From Lysobacter changpingensis (GTDB taxonomy: Bacteria > Pseudomonadota > Gammaproteobacteria > Xanthomonadales > Xanthomonadaceae): a stretch of DNA of 64,000 nt. The notes under the pieces are model-generated. The model ran no database searches. It was not told the origin of the DNA and saw only the letters and a program-made list of their open reading frames with translations. The position numbers and the translations under genes are program-made. Location: the NCBI RefSeq assembly GCF_017308985.1, contig NZ_JADWPE010000003.1, forward strand, positions 372,001 through 436,000, in the 5' to 3' direction. This document shows positions 36,293-45,897 of this stretch, one piece after another; position 1 is the first letter of the stretch, and every line of letters starts with the position of its first letter.

Positions 36293-39200
36293 ATGAAGCG
36301 AATGCTGATCAACGCGACGCAGGCGGAAGAACTGCGCGTTGCCATCGTCGATGGCCAGACCCTGTACGACATCGACATCGAACAGCCGGCCAAGGAACAG
36401 AAGAAGTCCAACATCTACAAGGGCCGCATCACCCGGCTCGAACCCTCCCTCGAAGCCGCCTTCGTCGATTACGGCGCCGAGCGCCACGGCTTCCTGCCGC
36501 TGAAGGAAATCTCCCGCGACTATTTCCAGGCCGGCGTCGACCACAACAAGGCCGGCCTGCGCGAACTGCTGCGCGAAGGCCAGGAAATCGTCGTCCAGGT
36601 GGACAAGGAAGAACGCGGCAACAAGGGCGCGGCGCTGACCACGTTCATCTCGCTGGCCGGCCGCTACATGGTGCTGATGCCCAATTCGCCCACCGCCGGC
36701 GGCGTGTCGCGCCGCATCGAGGGCGAGGACCGCGCGGAGCTCAAGCGCGCCATGGACGCGCTGAACATCCCCGACGACATGGGCGTGATCATCCGCACCG
36801 CCGGCGTGGGCCGCGATGCCGAGGAACTCCAGTGGGACCTCGACTACCTGCTGCAGGTCTGGAAGGCCGTCGCCGAGGCCGCGCTGAGCAAGCCGGGCAC
36901 GTTCCTGATCTACCAGGAATCGCGCCTGATCATCCGCGCCCTGCGCGACTACATGCGCCCGGACATCGGCGAGATCCTGGTCGACACGCCCGAGATGTAC
37001 GGCGAGGCGCGCGACTTCGTCGAGCAGGTCATGCCGCACAACCTGCGCAAGCTCAAGCACTACACCGACGACACGCCGCTGTTCAACCGCTTCCAGATCG
37101 AATCGCAGATCGAGAACGCCTACGAGCGTGAAGTCCGCCTGCCCTCCGGCGGCGCGCTGGTCATCGACCAGACCGAGGCGCTGACCGCGATCGACGTGAA
37201 CTCGGCGCGCGCCACCAAGGGCGGCGACATCGAGGAAACCGCGTTCAACACCAACCTTGAGGCGGCCGAGGAAGTCGCGCGCCAGATGCGCCTGCGCGAC
37301 CTCGGTGGACTGGTAGTGATCGACTTCATCGACATGGCCTCGAACAAGCACCAGCGCGAGGTCGAGAACCGTCTGGCGCATGCGCTCAGGCAGGACCGCG
37401 CGCGCGTGCAGATCGGCCGCATCTCGCGTTTCGGCCTGCTCGAACTGAGCCGCCAGCGCCTGCGTCCCTCGCTGGGCGAATCCAGCCAGCTGGTCTGCCC
37501 GCGCTGCGAAGGCCACGGCCGCATGCGCAGCGTGGAGTCGCTGTCGCTGTCGATCCTGCGCCTGGCCGAAGAACACGCGATGAAGGAAAACACCGGCCAG
37601 GTGCTGGTGCAGGCGCCGACCGAGATCGCCAATTACCTCCTGAACGAGAAGCGCCGCGCGCTGAGCGAGATCGAGAAACGCCACGACGCGCCGATCGTCA
37701 TCGTCGCCGACGAGCAGCTGCACACCCCCCACTACGAAGTCACGCGCATCCGCGAGAACGAGCTGGGCGAGGAATCGAGCAAGCCGAGCTACCAGCGCGG
37801 CACCCCGCGCAAGCTGCCGACGCACGCACTGACCAAGGCCCATCTGAACATTCCGGCCGCGCCGGCGGTCACCAACGTCAAGCCGGCCCAGCCGGCGCCG
37901 CTGCGCGAGCCGCGCGAGCAGCCGCCCGCCGCGCCGATGCCCGCACAGGCGCCCGCGCCGGTCGCCGCGCCGACGCATTCGATCGGCGTGGTCGAACGCA
38001 TCCTGCGTTTCTTCCGTGGTTCCAGCGCGCCGATCGCGGTCGAACCGGCCCCGGCCGCGCGTTCGCAGGACAACCGCGGTGGCCGTAACGACCGCAATGA
38101 CCGCAACGCGCAGCGTCGCGACGGTCGCAACGGCAAGCAGGGTCGCGACGGTCGTCGCGACGAGCAGCAGTCGCGTCGCGAGGAACAGCGTCGCGACGAG
38201 CCGCGCCGCGAGAACAAGGCGCAGCAGCCCCAGCAGCAGAAGCAGCCCAAGCAGCCGCAGGGTCAGCAGCAGCCCAAGCAGCAGAAACAGTCGAAGCCGC
38301 AGCAGGCCCAGCAGGCCCAGCAGGCGCAGGTGGACGAGCGCGTCCAGGCGCAGCAGACCGCCGAGCCGCGTCCACCGCGCAACGAGCCCAAGCCCGCACC
38401 GGTGAAGGCCGAAGCGAAGCAGGACGTCGCCCGCACCGAGGCCGTGAAGCCGGAAACGCCGGCCACCACCGCTGCGGACGTGGCGCTGGTCGCTCCGGCC
38501 GTGGTCGCCGCCGCCGTGGCGTCCGACGCGACCGACACCGCGCCGACGACCGCCGCACAGTCCGCCGACACCGTCGCCAACGCCGAAGGCCAGGCGCCGC
38601 AGGGCGAAGGCACGGGCGAAGGCGGTGCGCGTCGTCGCCGTGGCCGTCGTGGCGGCCGCCGTCGCCGTCGTGGGGGTGGCGGTGAAGCCGCCTCGGCGAA
38701 CGACGAGGCGCAGCTGCACGACGATCACGACGACGTGTCGCTCCTCGACGACGAGGACGACGCGATCGAAACGCCGGCCGCCGCCGACGCGACCCAGGCA
38801 CCCGTCGCGCAGCGCTCGCAGCCGGAGTTCGACTTCGACGACGAACCGTCCACGCCGGCTGCATCCGTGCCGTCGTCCGTGACGCAGGCGCCTGCCGCGC
38901 CGGCGCCGAAGGCAGCGGCGTCGAGCCCGGTTGCGACGCCGGCTCAGGCCGCAGTCGCGACCGTCGCCGCCGTCGCCACGGTGGCGATCGAAGAAACCGC
39001 CACTCCGAAGCACGAGCCGACCGCGCCGGTCGCGGCCAGCCCGGAACCGGACGCGCCGAAGGACACGCCGGCCGCACCGGCGGTGGTCGTCGAGCCGCCG
39101 GCCGTGATGCCCGAGCCCGTCCCGGAACCGGAAAAGGTCGAGGAACCGGTCGTGATCGATCCCGCCCCGGTCGCGCCGGCCGAGGATGCGCGTCCGCCGA

Positions 39201-39550
39201 AGCAGTCCGAGGCGGAAGTGACCGACTCGCGTCCGCAGGTGGCCGAGCCGGCCGCTGCATCGATCGAAACCAACGGCGGCTTTCCGCGCACCGCGGGGCT
39301 GTTCGATTCGCTGCCGCACGACACGCGCGCGCCGGCCGCTGCCGAGACCGCACCCGTTCCGGCGCCGGTGGAAGCCTCGGTGGCGGGCGAAGCGCAGGCC
39401 GATGAAACGCGTGCGGAATCCGCTGCGTCGGAGGCGGTCGTCGAGGCGGCCGATGAAGTAGTCGCGCCCTCGCCCGCCGAGGCTGCCGCCGAACACGTCC
39501 ACGCGGTGAAGGACGAAGCCGAGCGCAAGCAGGAATCCGGGCACGTCTGA
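36293..39550 (+). CDS. rne: Ribonuclease E
   Basis: A 1,085-residue endoribonuclease of the RNA degradosome. The N-terminal catalytic half has the S1 domain ([20 protein letters not shown]), the DNase-I-like active site ([24 protein letters not shown]) and the Zn-link [10 protein letters not shown]. The C-terminal half is disordered: Arg/Asn/Asp-rich repeats, Gln/Lys/Pro repeats, an RNA-binding-type [16 protein letters not shown], acidic patches and a long Ala/Pro/Glu tail. ATG at 36293 follows GAGGAA. It is preceded by a long leader. Confidence 0.97.
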   Translation: MKRMLINATQAEELRVAIVDGQTLYDIDIEQPAKEQKKSNIYKGRITRLEPSLEAAFVDYGAERHGFLPLKEISRDYFQAGVDHNKAGLRELLREGQEIVVQVDKEERGNKGAALTTFISLAGRYMVLMPNSPTAGGVSRRIEGEDRAELKRAMDALNIPDDMGVIIRTAGVGRDAEELQWDLDYLLQVWKAVAEAALSKPGTFLIYQESRLIIRALRDYMRPDIGEILVDTPEMYGEARDFVEQVMPHNLRKLKHYTDDTPLFNRFQIESQIENAYEREVRLPSGGALVIDQTEALTAIDVNSARATKGGDIEETAFNTNLEAAEEVARQMRLRDLGGLVVIDFIDMASNKHQREVENRLAHALRQDRARVQIGRISRFGLLELSRQRLRPSLGESSQLVCPRCEGHGRMRSVESLSLSILRLAEEHAMKENTGQVLVQAPTEIANYLLNEKRRALSEIEKRHDAPIVIVADEQLHTPHYEVTRIRENELGEESSKPSYQRGTPRKLPTHALTKAHLNIPAAPAVTNVKPAQPAPLREPREQPPAAPMPAQAPAPVAAPTHSIGVVERILRFFRGSSAPIAVEPAPAARSQDNRGGRNDRNDRNAQRRDGRNGKQGRDGRRDEQQSRREEQRRDEPRRENKAQQPQQQKQPKQPQGQQQPKQQKQSKPQQAQQAQQAQVDERVQAQQTAEPRPPRNEPKPAPVKAEAKQDVARTEAVKPETPATTAADVALVAPAVVAAAVASDATDTAPTTAAQSADTVANAEGQAPQGEGTGEGGARRRRGRRGGRRRRRGGGGEAASANDEAQLHDDHDDVSLLDDEDDAIETPAAADATQAPVAQRSQPEFDFDDEPSTPAASVPSSVTQAPAAPAPKAAASSPVATPAQAAVATVAAVATVAIEETATPKHEPTAPVAASPEPDAPKDTPAAPAVVVEPPAVMPEPVPEPEKVEEPVVIDPAPVAPAEDARPPKQSEAEVTDSRPQVAEPAAASIETNGGFPRTAGLFDSLPHDTRAPAAAETAPVPAPVEASVAGEAQADETRAESAASEAVVEAADEVVAPSPAEAAAEHVHAVKDEAERKQESGHV

Positions 39551-39578
39551 TCGCGCCCGGTTTCCACGCTGGTATCAG

Positions 39579-39613
39579 ACACCGGCTGCCTTCGGGCAGC
39601 CGGTGTTTTTTTG
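39579..39613 (+). terminator. Intrinsic terminator of rne
   Basis: ACACCGGCTGCC-TTC-GGGCAGCCGGTGT followed by TTTTTT. Confidence 0.9.
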
Positions 39614-39689
39614 AGCCCTCATCCGGCGAAAGCGTGCCCTTGTTCGCAGCACCACCTTCATTCCCGCCTGGGGAATAAAGGCACCGCCC

Positions 39690-40337
39690 TCAGATCGCCC
39701 GCGTCGGATCCATGATCCCGTACCGGCTCGCAAGCCGTGCCAGCGCAATGCTGTCGGCGATGTCGAGCTTTTCGAACAACCGCGCCTTGTGCGTGTTGAC
39801 TGTCTTCGCGCTCAGGCTCAAACGCTTGGCGATGGCGTCCTGGCGCAACCCCTGGATCAGCATCAGCGCGATCTCCATCTCGCGCGGCGACAGGCTGTCG
39901 AACGGCGAAGCGCCGCCGTCGATGCCCGCCAGTGCGAGGTTCTGCGCGATGCCGCTGGCGAGGTAACGCTTGCCGCGCGCGACTTCGCGGATCGCCCGCA
40001 GCAGTTCGGCCGCATCGCCGCCCTTGCCGACGTAGCCCGACGCGCCGGCTTCCAGCAGGCGCTTGGGCATCGGCCCGTCCTGCAGCACCGACACGATGAT
40101 CACGCGCGAGCCCTGTTCGCCCTTGACGATGCGCTCGGTCACTTCCAGACCGCTCAGCCCCGGCAGGTGCAGGTCGCACAGCACCACGTCCGGCTTGAGC
40201 TTGCGGATCAGCGGCAGCGCTTCCTCGCCGCTCTCCGCGTCGCCGACCACTTCGATGTCGTTCTCGCCCGACAGGATCAGGTTCAACCCCGTCCGCACCA
40301 GGGCGTGGTCGTCGATGATGAAAACCCGGATCTCCAT
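39690..40337 (-). CDS. NarL/FixJ-family response regulator (UvrY/GacA-like)
   Basis: A 215-residue two-component regulator. The receiver domain has the acidic pair in FIIDDHALVRTGL and the phospho-Asp in VVLCDLHLPGLSGLEV. The C-terminal LuxR-type helix-turn-helix is SLSPREMEIALMLIQGLRQD, IAKRLSLSAKTVNTHKARLF. The overall sequence resembles GacA/UvrY, which controls carbon-storage small RNAs, but no BarA-like kinase is nearby to confirm it. Confidence 0.93.
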   Translation of the reverse strand: MEIRVFIIDDHALVRTGLNLILSGENDIEVVGDAESGEEALPLIRKLKPDVVLCDLHLPGLSGLEVTERIVKGEQGSRVIIVSVLQDGPMPKRLLEAGASGYVGKGGDAAELLRAIREVARGKRYLASGIAQNLALAGIDGGASPFDSLSPREMEIALMLIQGLRQDAIAKRLSLSAKTVNTHKARLFEKLDIADSIALARLASRYGIMDPTRAI

Positions 40338-40455
40338 TCCTACTCTCCGTTACCGTTGCGTGTCGCCCGGGGCTGCACGGGGATGGCCTTCCGGCCCATC
40401 CCAAGTCCCCTGCCCTCGGGCACACTGAACCGGATTCTAATGGGGGACCCCACCG

Positions 40456-41385
40456 ATGCACCGATTGTTAGTTGCGACACTTCCGATCCTTTTTCTCAGC
40501 GCCTGCGCCACGGCGGACACCGGAAGCCGCCCCGCGACGGCCGCGCAAGCCGCGCGATCGCCGGACACGCAATGGCTCTCCGACGTACGCGCGATCAGCG
40601 ACGCAGGCCCGAACGCCCAGCGCCGTGAGGCGATCGCCGCCCGCCTGGACGCCCTGAACCTGTCGTGGCGCAAGGCGCCGTTCGAAGCCAACGGCAAGGC
40701 CGGCGAGAACCTGATCGCCGACGTCGCCGGCCCCGCAGACGCCCCGATCCTGCTGATCGGCGCGCATTCCGACCGCGTCGCCGTCGGCCACGGCGCGACC
40801 GACAACGCGTCCGGCAGCGCGTCCGTGCTCGCGCTGGCCGAGCGCTTCCAGCGCCAGCCGCTGAAGCATCACCGCGTCGCCATCGCGTTCTGGGATCTCG
40901 AAGAGGAAGGCCTGCTCGGCTCGAAGGCGTACGTCGCCGACGGTTCCACCAAGCCCGCGCTGTACGTGAACTTCGACGTGTTCGGCTGGGGCGACACGCT
41001 GTGGATGATGGCGCCCGCGCAGGGCCAGCAGGCGCTGGTGGACAGCAGCCGCACGGCGACGCAGGCGCTGCGGCTGGGCTTCTCGCCGGGCGAGAAGTAC
41101 CCGCCGACCGATCACCTGCCCTTCCTGCGCGCCGGCTGGCCGGCGGTGTCGTATTCGCTGGTGGGCGCGACCGAGATCACCCAGGTGCTCGACGCCTACG
41201 CCGGCAAGAAATCGCCGACGCCGGCGAAGGTCATGCAGGTGATCCACACCGACCAGGACGTGCTCGGCCAGATCGACGCGCAGGCCGCCGTGCGCGGCGT
41301 CGACGCGGTCGAACGCGCGCTGCGCGACTGGGACGCGAAGGCCGCCGCAAGCGCGTCCACCATAACGTCCGAAACCGGCCGGTAA
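40456..41385 (+). CDS. M28-family metallopeptidase lipoprotein
   Basis: A 309-residue exported aminopeptidase-like protein. A lipobox (FLSAC, near residue 17) is followed by the peptidase domain with two-zinc ligands in LIGAHSDRVAVG, ATDNASGSAS, WDLEEEGLLGSKAY, VNFDVFGWGD and MQVIHTDQD. The order H-D-E-D-H matches family M28. It probably trims peptides in the periplasm; the substrate is unknown. Confidence 0.9.
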   Translation: MHRLLVATLPILFLSACATADTGSRPATAAQAARSPDTQWLSDVRAISDAGPNAQRREAIAARLDALNLSWRKAPFEANGKAGENLIADVAGPADAPILLIGAHSDRVAVGHGATDNASGSASVLALAERFQRQPLKHHRVAIAFWDLEEEGLLGSKAYVADGSTKPALYVNFDVFGWGDTLWMMAPAQGQQALVDSSRTATQALRLGFSPGEKYPPTDHLPFLRAGWPAVSYSLVGATEITQVLDAYAGKKSPTPAKVMQVIHTDQDVLGQIDAQAAVRGVDAVERALRDWDAKAAASASTITSETGR

Positions 41386-41437
41386 GCATCCCCCGGCTGC
41401 CGCACTATCGTCCGTCCCCACACGCACGAGGCCTCCC

Positions 41438-42247
41438 ATGCACGAACGCAACGCCGAACACGCCGCCCGTTTCCGCACGCTGCACACGCAGGGCGTGTTG
41501 CGACTGGCCAACGCATGGGATGCCGGCAGCGCCCGACTGATCGAAAGCCTCGGCGCCCCCGCCATCGCCACCACCAGCGCGGGCGTGGCGTGGGCGCACG
41601 GCTACGCCGACGGCGATACGTTGCCGATCGAACACCTGCTCGCGACGACGAAGGAAATCGCGCGGGTGATCCGCGTGCCGCTGAGCATGGACATCGAAGG
41701 CGGCTATTCGGACGACCCCGCGGTCGTCGCGAACAATGTCGTGCGTGCGGCCGAAGCGGGCGCGGTCGGCATCAACATCGAGGACGGCGGCGGCTCGCCC
41801 GAAGCGTTGTGCGCGAAGCTCGCGCGCATCCGCGAAACGCTGGCCGCACGCGGACTGGACGTCTACGTCAACGCGCGTACCGACGTGTACCTGCGCGGCC
41901 TCGCGCCGCCGGAGGAACGCGTGGCGATGGTGCTCGAACGCGCCGCGCTTTATCGCGAGGCCGGCGCCGACGGCCTCTTCATTCCCGGTCTGACCGACGC
42001 CGGCGCGATCCGCGACGTCGCCGCCGGTGCCGGACTGCCGCTCAACGTGATGCTGCGCCCCGGACTGCCCACACTGGAGGAACTGGAGGCCCTCGGCGTG
42101 CGCCGCCTCAGCGCCGGCTCCGACCTGGCGCAGGCCGCGTTCGCGCATGTGGGCGCACTCGCGGGCGCATTCCTGCAGGACGGTCACGCCGCGCCGGGAG
42201 AGCGCATGGCATATGGCGAGGTCAATGCGCTGTTCGGCGAGCACTGA
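41438..42247 (+). CDS. Isocitrate lyase/PEP-mutase superfamily enzyme
   Basis: A 269-residue barrel enzyme. The conserved elements are RLANAWDAGSARLIESLG, ATTSAGVAWAHGY, SMDIEGGYSD, GINIEDGG and VNARTDVYLRG. The cysteine of isocitrate and methylisocitrate lyases (KKCGH-type loop) is absent, pointing to the PEP-mutase/oxaloacetate-hydrolase-like branch. The substrate is unknown. Its stop lies inside the left repeat of the island that follows. Confidence 0.9.
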   Translation: MHERNAEHAARFRTLHTQGVLRLANAWDAGSARLIESLGAPAIATTSAGVAWAHGYADGDTLPIEHLLATTKEIARVIRVPLSMDIEGGYSDDPAVVANNVVRAAEAGAVGINIEDGGGSPEALCAKLARIRETLAARGLDVYVNARTDVYLRGLAPPEERVAMVLERAALYREAGADGLFIPGLTDAGAIRDVAAGAGLPLNVMLRPGLPTLEELEALGVRRLSAGSDLAQAAFAHVGALAGAFLQDGHAAPGERMAYGEVNALFGEH

Positions 42248-42405
42248 GACGCACTGAAGGGCAGCTGCGGTTGTTCCAGCGGTCGCCTTTTCGCGGAATT
42301 CCAATCCGCTTGAACCGGTAGACACAAGGCCGGTTTAGAAGACGGCCGGCCATCCGATGCCGGTGCGGCACATCGGCCGACGCCCGATCCCGCCCGTTGC
42401 GATGC
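42234..42405. repeat. Left copy of island-flanking direct repeat
   Basis: The words GGCGAGCACTGAGACGCACT, CCAGCGGTCG and CCGGTGCGGC, then CATCGGCCGACGCCCG, recur in order at 46987-47169. This copy includes the last 14 bp of the PEP-mutase gene. The rest, to the vgrG start at 42533, holds no gene. Confidence 0.75.
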
Positions 42406-42532
42406 CCGGCCGATCAGGCGCCTCAGCGTCAACGCCGGAAGCACGACGAGTACGGACTTACGACTTCTTCCGATTGCGAGCCATTTGCAGCAGCCGCTAC
42501 AAGGATGCTCGCTCACTTCATGGATAAGAAGT

Positions 42533-43290
42533 ATGAAGTCCGATGTAGCCTTCTCCTTCGCGTTGGGCGAAGGACCGGCGCTGGATGTGGTCCGTTTCGA
42601 GCTGACCGAAGGTGTTTCGCAAGCGTTCCGGCTGGAGCTGGATCTTTCCAGCGCCGATGACGCGATCGATGCGGCGGAGTTGCTGGATCGCGAAGCGGTG
42701 TTCACGATCGAACGCGATGGCGCTGCCGAGCGCACAGTGGTCGGCATCTGCACCGCGTTCGAGCAGTGCGAGACCGGCTTCCGGCTCACTCGATATCGTG
42801 CCGTCGTCGAGTCGCCGCTGGCGCGTCTGGCACTGCGTCACAACAGCCGCATCTTCCAGCAGGTCAACGCGCCGGAGATCCTGGCGACGATCCTGCAGGA
42901 ACACCGCCTGCAGGGCTCGAAGACGACGTTCCTCGGCCATCACGAGCCGCGCGAGTACGCCGTGCAATACCGGGAATTCGATGCGGAGTTCCTGCACCGT
43001 TTGGCGACCGAGGAAGGCATCGTCTACTGGCACCAGGCCGAAGGGGCCACCCATTCGCGGCTGGTGTTGACCGATCGCATCGACACCGCGCCGACGCTCG
43101 ACGGCGAAGTGCTGTACCAGCCTGCACCGGCTGGCGACGCACCACGACCGCACCTGTGGCACTTCGCGCACCGCCGCCAACTTGCGCCCACTCGCGTGAC
43201 GCAGCGGGACGCGACATTTCACAACCCTCGGTATGACCTGCAGCACGAAGCGAGGCCCTGGAGCCACGACAAGGCCATCGGCGACTATGG
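42533..43290 (+). pseudogene. Truncated VgrG (TssI) spike protein gene
   Basis: The first ~250 residues match the N-terminal gp27-like part of type VI VgrG spikes: SFALGEGPALDVVRFELTEG, NAPEILATILQEH, YREFDAEFLHRLATEEGIVY and ATFHNPRYDLQHE. After GDYG near 43290 the frame continues only as random sequence to 43540. The gp5-like needle and C-terminus are missing. In another frame at that point, an effector C-terminus begins. So this is a deletion fusion product and cannot make a functional spike. Confidence 0.85.
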
Positions 43291-44520
43291 ATGCGCGAGC
43301 GCATGGGTGGCCATGGCGTCAACGGCTTCCGCCCGCGCACGGTGGAACGCGCGGCCGGTGCGCTGGTCGAGGTGTACGACAGCGAGGAGGTGCAGGCGCA
43401 GCTCGACCAGAGCACGAAACTATCAACGCGGCTGCGGTTCTGGCACAACGCCAAACTGGGATTGGGCGGACTGGGCCTGTTCGCATCCGCCTACAGCGCC
43501 AACGCGGCGTTCAAGGCGTTGGGGCGTGAAAACGGGCTGACGTTTGCCAATTCGCTGGATGCGGGCGGCAAGGTGCTGGGGTTGGGCGTGGGTGGTAGTG
43601 CGATGTTGAAGCGGGCGTATTACGAGAAGCAGCGGGATTTGGCACTTTCGCGCCGGGATAAGGCGGCGGCCGAGCAGTCTGATGCATTGGCTAGAAGCTT
43701 TGAGCGCAGGGCGATTCTGGCAGCAGCGGCAGTAGCAGCGATGATTGCGATCAAGGACGCCGGAAATGCGATCTCCGCAGAAGAAGGCAAAGCAGCTGCG
43801 ATCAGTGCCGCCAGCGCTTCCGTGCAGGCCGTAGCGGCGTCAATAGGAGGGCTGCAATTTGCAGGCAAGATAAATGCGGAATTCCTTGAAAAGTGGGGAG
43901 TATCTCGACTCCTTGCCTTACGCGGGGCTGCTGCCGTTGCGAGAATCGGCAGCGGTCCCATCGGCTGGACACTGTTGGTCTTGGAAGGCGCATACACCGT
44001 GCTGCGCACGTGGCACGACAAGGTAGCCGATGAACAGAAGATCACCGACTGGGTTGCACGCAGCATGTGGGGCACGGGGCAATCGGACAAGTGGTTCGGC
44101 GACAAGGCTTTGCCGCCGTTCGCGGATGACATGGAAGAACAGCGCGAGTTCTACCGCCTATTCCAGCAGCCGCGCATCGAGACTGACATCGATGAATTGA
44201 AAGCTCTGCAGGCGGCCACGCCGCTTGGCATGATCGTCAATGACGGACTGCCCGATGGCCTACGCGCGATCACTGTCGCCCTGCCCGGCTGGCAGCCCCA
44301 GATCAGCCACTACAAGGTGACCCAGCAGCAGGCAGCGAAGCTGGGCGAACTGCATGCGGGCAGTCGCACCTACGACGATCCAGCACTGATCAAGCTGATC
44401 GGCGGCGTGGGCTATCTGACACTGAACACCAACACTCTGATCGGCAAGACGGCGGTGGAGTATCGACCCAATGGATTCACCGATCCGGACTACGTACTGA
44501 CCGAAGGGAACTGGCTGTGA
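43291..44520 (+). CDS. C-terminal part of a large membrane-active T6SS effector
   Basis: A 409-residue frame lacking a family-like start. It has several hydrophobic or Gly/Ala-rich segments (LGLGGLGLFASAYSANAAF, VLGLGVGGSAMLKRAYYEK, ILAAAAVAAMIAIKDAG, SGPIGWTLLVLEGAYTVL) and a soluble C-terminal tip (GWQPQISHYKVTQQQAAKLG, DPDYVLTEGNWL). This resembles the C-terminal region of the large BTH_I2691-type T6SS effectors, thought to act on membranes. Its N-terminus is missing, replaced by VgrG. The stop overlaps the next start (GTGA). Function is inference, and the gene is probably inactive. Confidence 0.65.
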   Translation: MRERMGGHGVNGFRPRTVERAAGALVEVYDSEEVQAQLDQSTKLSTRLRFWHNAKLGLGGLGLFASAYSANAAFKALGRENGLTFANSLDAGGKVLGLGVGGSAMLKRAYYEKQRDLALSRRDKAAAEQSDALARSFERRAILAAAAVAAMIAIKDAGNAISAEEGKAAAISAASASVQAVAASIGGLQFAGKINAEFLEKWGVSRLLALRGAAAVARIGSGPIGWTLLVLEGAYTVLRTWHDKVADEQKITDWVARSMWGTGQSDKWFGDKALPPFADDMEEQREFYRLFQQPRIETDIDELKALQAATPLGMIVNDGLPDGLRAITVALPGWQPQISHYKVTQQQAAKLGELHAGSRTYDDPALIKLIGGVGYLTLNTNTLIGKTAVEYRPNGFTDPDYVLTEGNWL

Positions 44521-45560
44521 ACGACACGACGGAGGAAACCTTTCCGCCGGCCGACCCGAAGGCGGAGTTCGAGCGCCAGTGCGGGGAGCTGGATGAACGG
44601 CGCGATTTTGTGGCGTTGCCTGGTATTGATTTTGCGATGCATCCGGATGACCTGTGGTTTACGGATGATGTTTCGGATGACCGCTACTTCAATGAGCAGT
44701 TCATCGAGCCGCGCATGGAGGGAGAGATAGCCTTCCTTGCGCGGATGATGGCGGGATGCTGGATAGTGATGCCGGTAGTCATTATCTTGGTTCTCGCGCC
44801 TTTGTTCGGTGAAATCAAGAGCGTGATGGATTGGTTCTGGGGCGCGCTGGGATGTGTCCCCTTCGTTCTAATTGGTTTTTTTTGGCTGTGGGCTGGCGGG
44901 AAAGGCATTCGCCGAATTCGTTTCAATCGCGTGGCGCAGGTAGTCCATGTCATGTGTCTGGATCATGCGGTGCACTTGCCTTGGCAAGAGGTGAGGGCAT
45001 TCATGGAATTGGGCACCGATTACAGACTAAGGCTCTGTTTTCCTATTCCCTACTCCCAACTGCGATCGTATCTAGAGCCGATCTCCTTCAAGCGTATTTT
45101 TCACAACCGGCCGCTGGCGGAATCTGGAAGCTTCGACACTTCTGACTCGGCCACCTTCGGTGCTGCATTGGAACGCTTTGAGTTCATCCGCCGCTACATG
45201 GAACACGGCCTGGAAGCGATCCAACCGCATCCCGAAGCCGTGGCAGCTGGCCGCGTACGCAAGCCCAGCGGCTTTGTCGCCGACGACCGAAGTCGGCTAC
45301 CCAAGGCATTCTCACTCGGCCACTGGGCCTACATGCTGGCGCTCGGCCCCTGGGTGGACCGCTGGATCCAGCGCAAGGCCGACGCGTACCAATGGCCCGA
45401 AGAAGTCGAACGCCTGTGCGCTCCCGATGCGGACCTGTCGGGCTACGACACCACACCGGTGAAATCCCGCACCGACGTGTACTACGTCTATCGCGGGATG
45501 GACCAGGGCATCGTCTTCGTCGACGCCAACGGCAAGCCTGTGCATGGCCTGCGCCGCTGA
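44517..45560 (+). CDS. Putative membrane immunity protein, copy 1
   Basis: A 347-residue protein starting GTG inside the effector stop (GTGA). A soluble N-terminus (DFVALPGIDFAMHPDDLWF) precedes two TM helices (about 82-105 and 112-130) and a cytoplasmic region with RRIRFNRVAQVVHV, FMELGTDY and a highly conserved C-terminus (LGHWAYMLALGPWVDRWIQR). The position directly after a membrane-active effector suggests immunity; resemblance to DUF6708-type proteins is only an impression. Copy 2 follows in tandem. Confidence 0.7.
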   Translation: MNDTTEETFPPADPKAEFERQCGELDERRDFVALPGIDFAMHPDDLWFTDDVSDDRYFNEQFIEPRMEGEIAFLARMMAGCWIVMPVVIILVLAPLFGEIKSVMDWFWGALGCVPFVLIGFFWLWAGGKGIRRIRFNRVAQVVHVMCLDHAVHLPWQEVRAFMELGTDYRLRLCFPIPYSQLRSYLEPISFKRIFHNRPLAESGSFDTSDSATFGAALERFEFIRRYMEHGLEAIQPHPEAVAAGRVRKPSGFVADDRSRLPKAFSLGHWAYMLALGPWVDRWIQRKADAYQWPEEVERLCAPDADLSGYDTTPVKSRTDVYYVYRGMDQGIVFVDANGKPVHGLRR

Positions 45561-45566
45561 CATCGG

Positions 45567-45897
45567 CACACGTGTGAAGGCACTCAAGGCCGTCACGCCG
45601 ATGGGCGTTGTCGTCAATGGCGGACTGCCCGATGGGGTGCGCTCCATCACGGTCGCCCTGCCCGGCTGGCAGCCCCAGATCAGCCACTACAAGGTGACCC
45701 AGCAGCAGGCAGCGAAGCTGGGCGAGCTGTATGCCAACAGCCGCACCTACGATGATCCAGCACTGATCAAGCTGATCGACGGCGTGGGCTATCTGACCTT
45801 GAGCACCAACACCCTGATCGGCAAGACGGCGGTGGAGTATCGGCCCAATGGATTCACCGATCCGGACTACGTACTGACCGAAGGGAACTGGCTGTGA
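45567..45897 (+). pseudogene. Orphan effector C-terminal tip, copy 2
   Basis: About 110 residues nearly matching the effector C-terminus (GGLPDGVRSITVALPGWQPQ, DPDYVLTEGNWL). It begins immediately after the stop of immunity copy 1 and has no start of its own family; an in-frame ATG at 45544 lies within the preceding gene and could give a 117-residue product. Such displaced tips are known from polymorphic toxin systems, where they can recombine into a full-length effector. Confidence 0.75.

Noticed and set aside
36101-39544. A 1,147-codon minus-strand frame antisense to rne
   Set aside because: It is a shadow of the GC-rich rne gene. The other strand has the RNase E motifs throughout.
41438-42247. 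Methylisocitrate lyase (prpB)
   Set aside because: The barrel matches the superfamily, but the lyase-type catalytic cysteine loop is missing and no prp genes are nearby.
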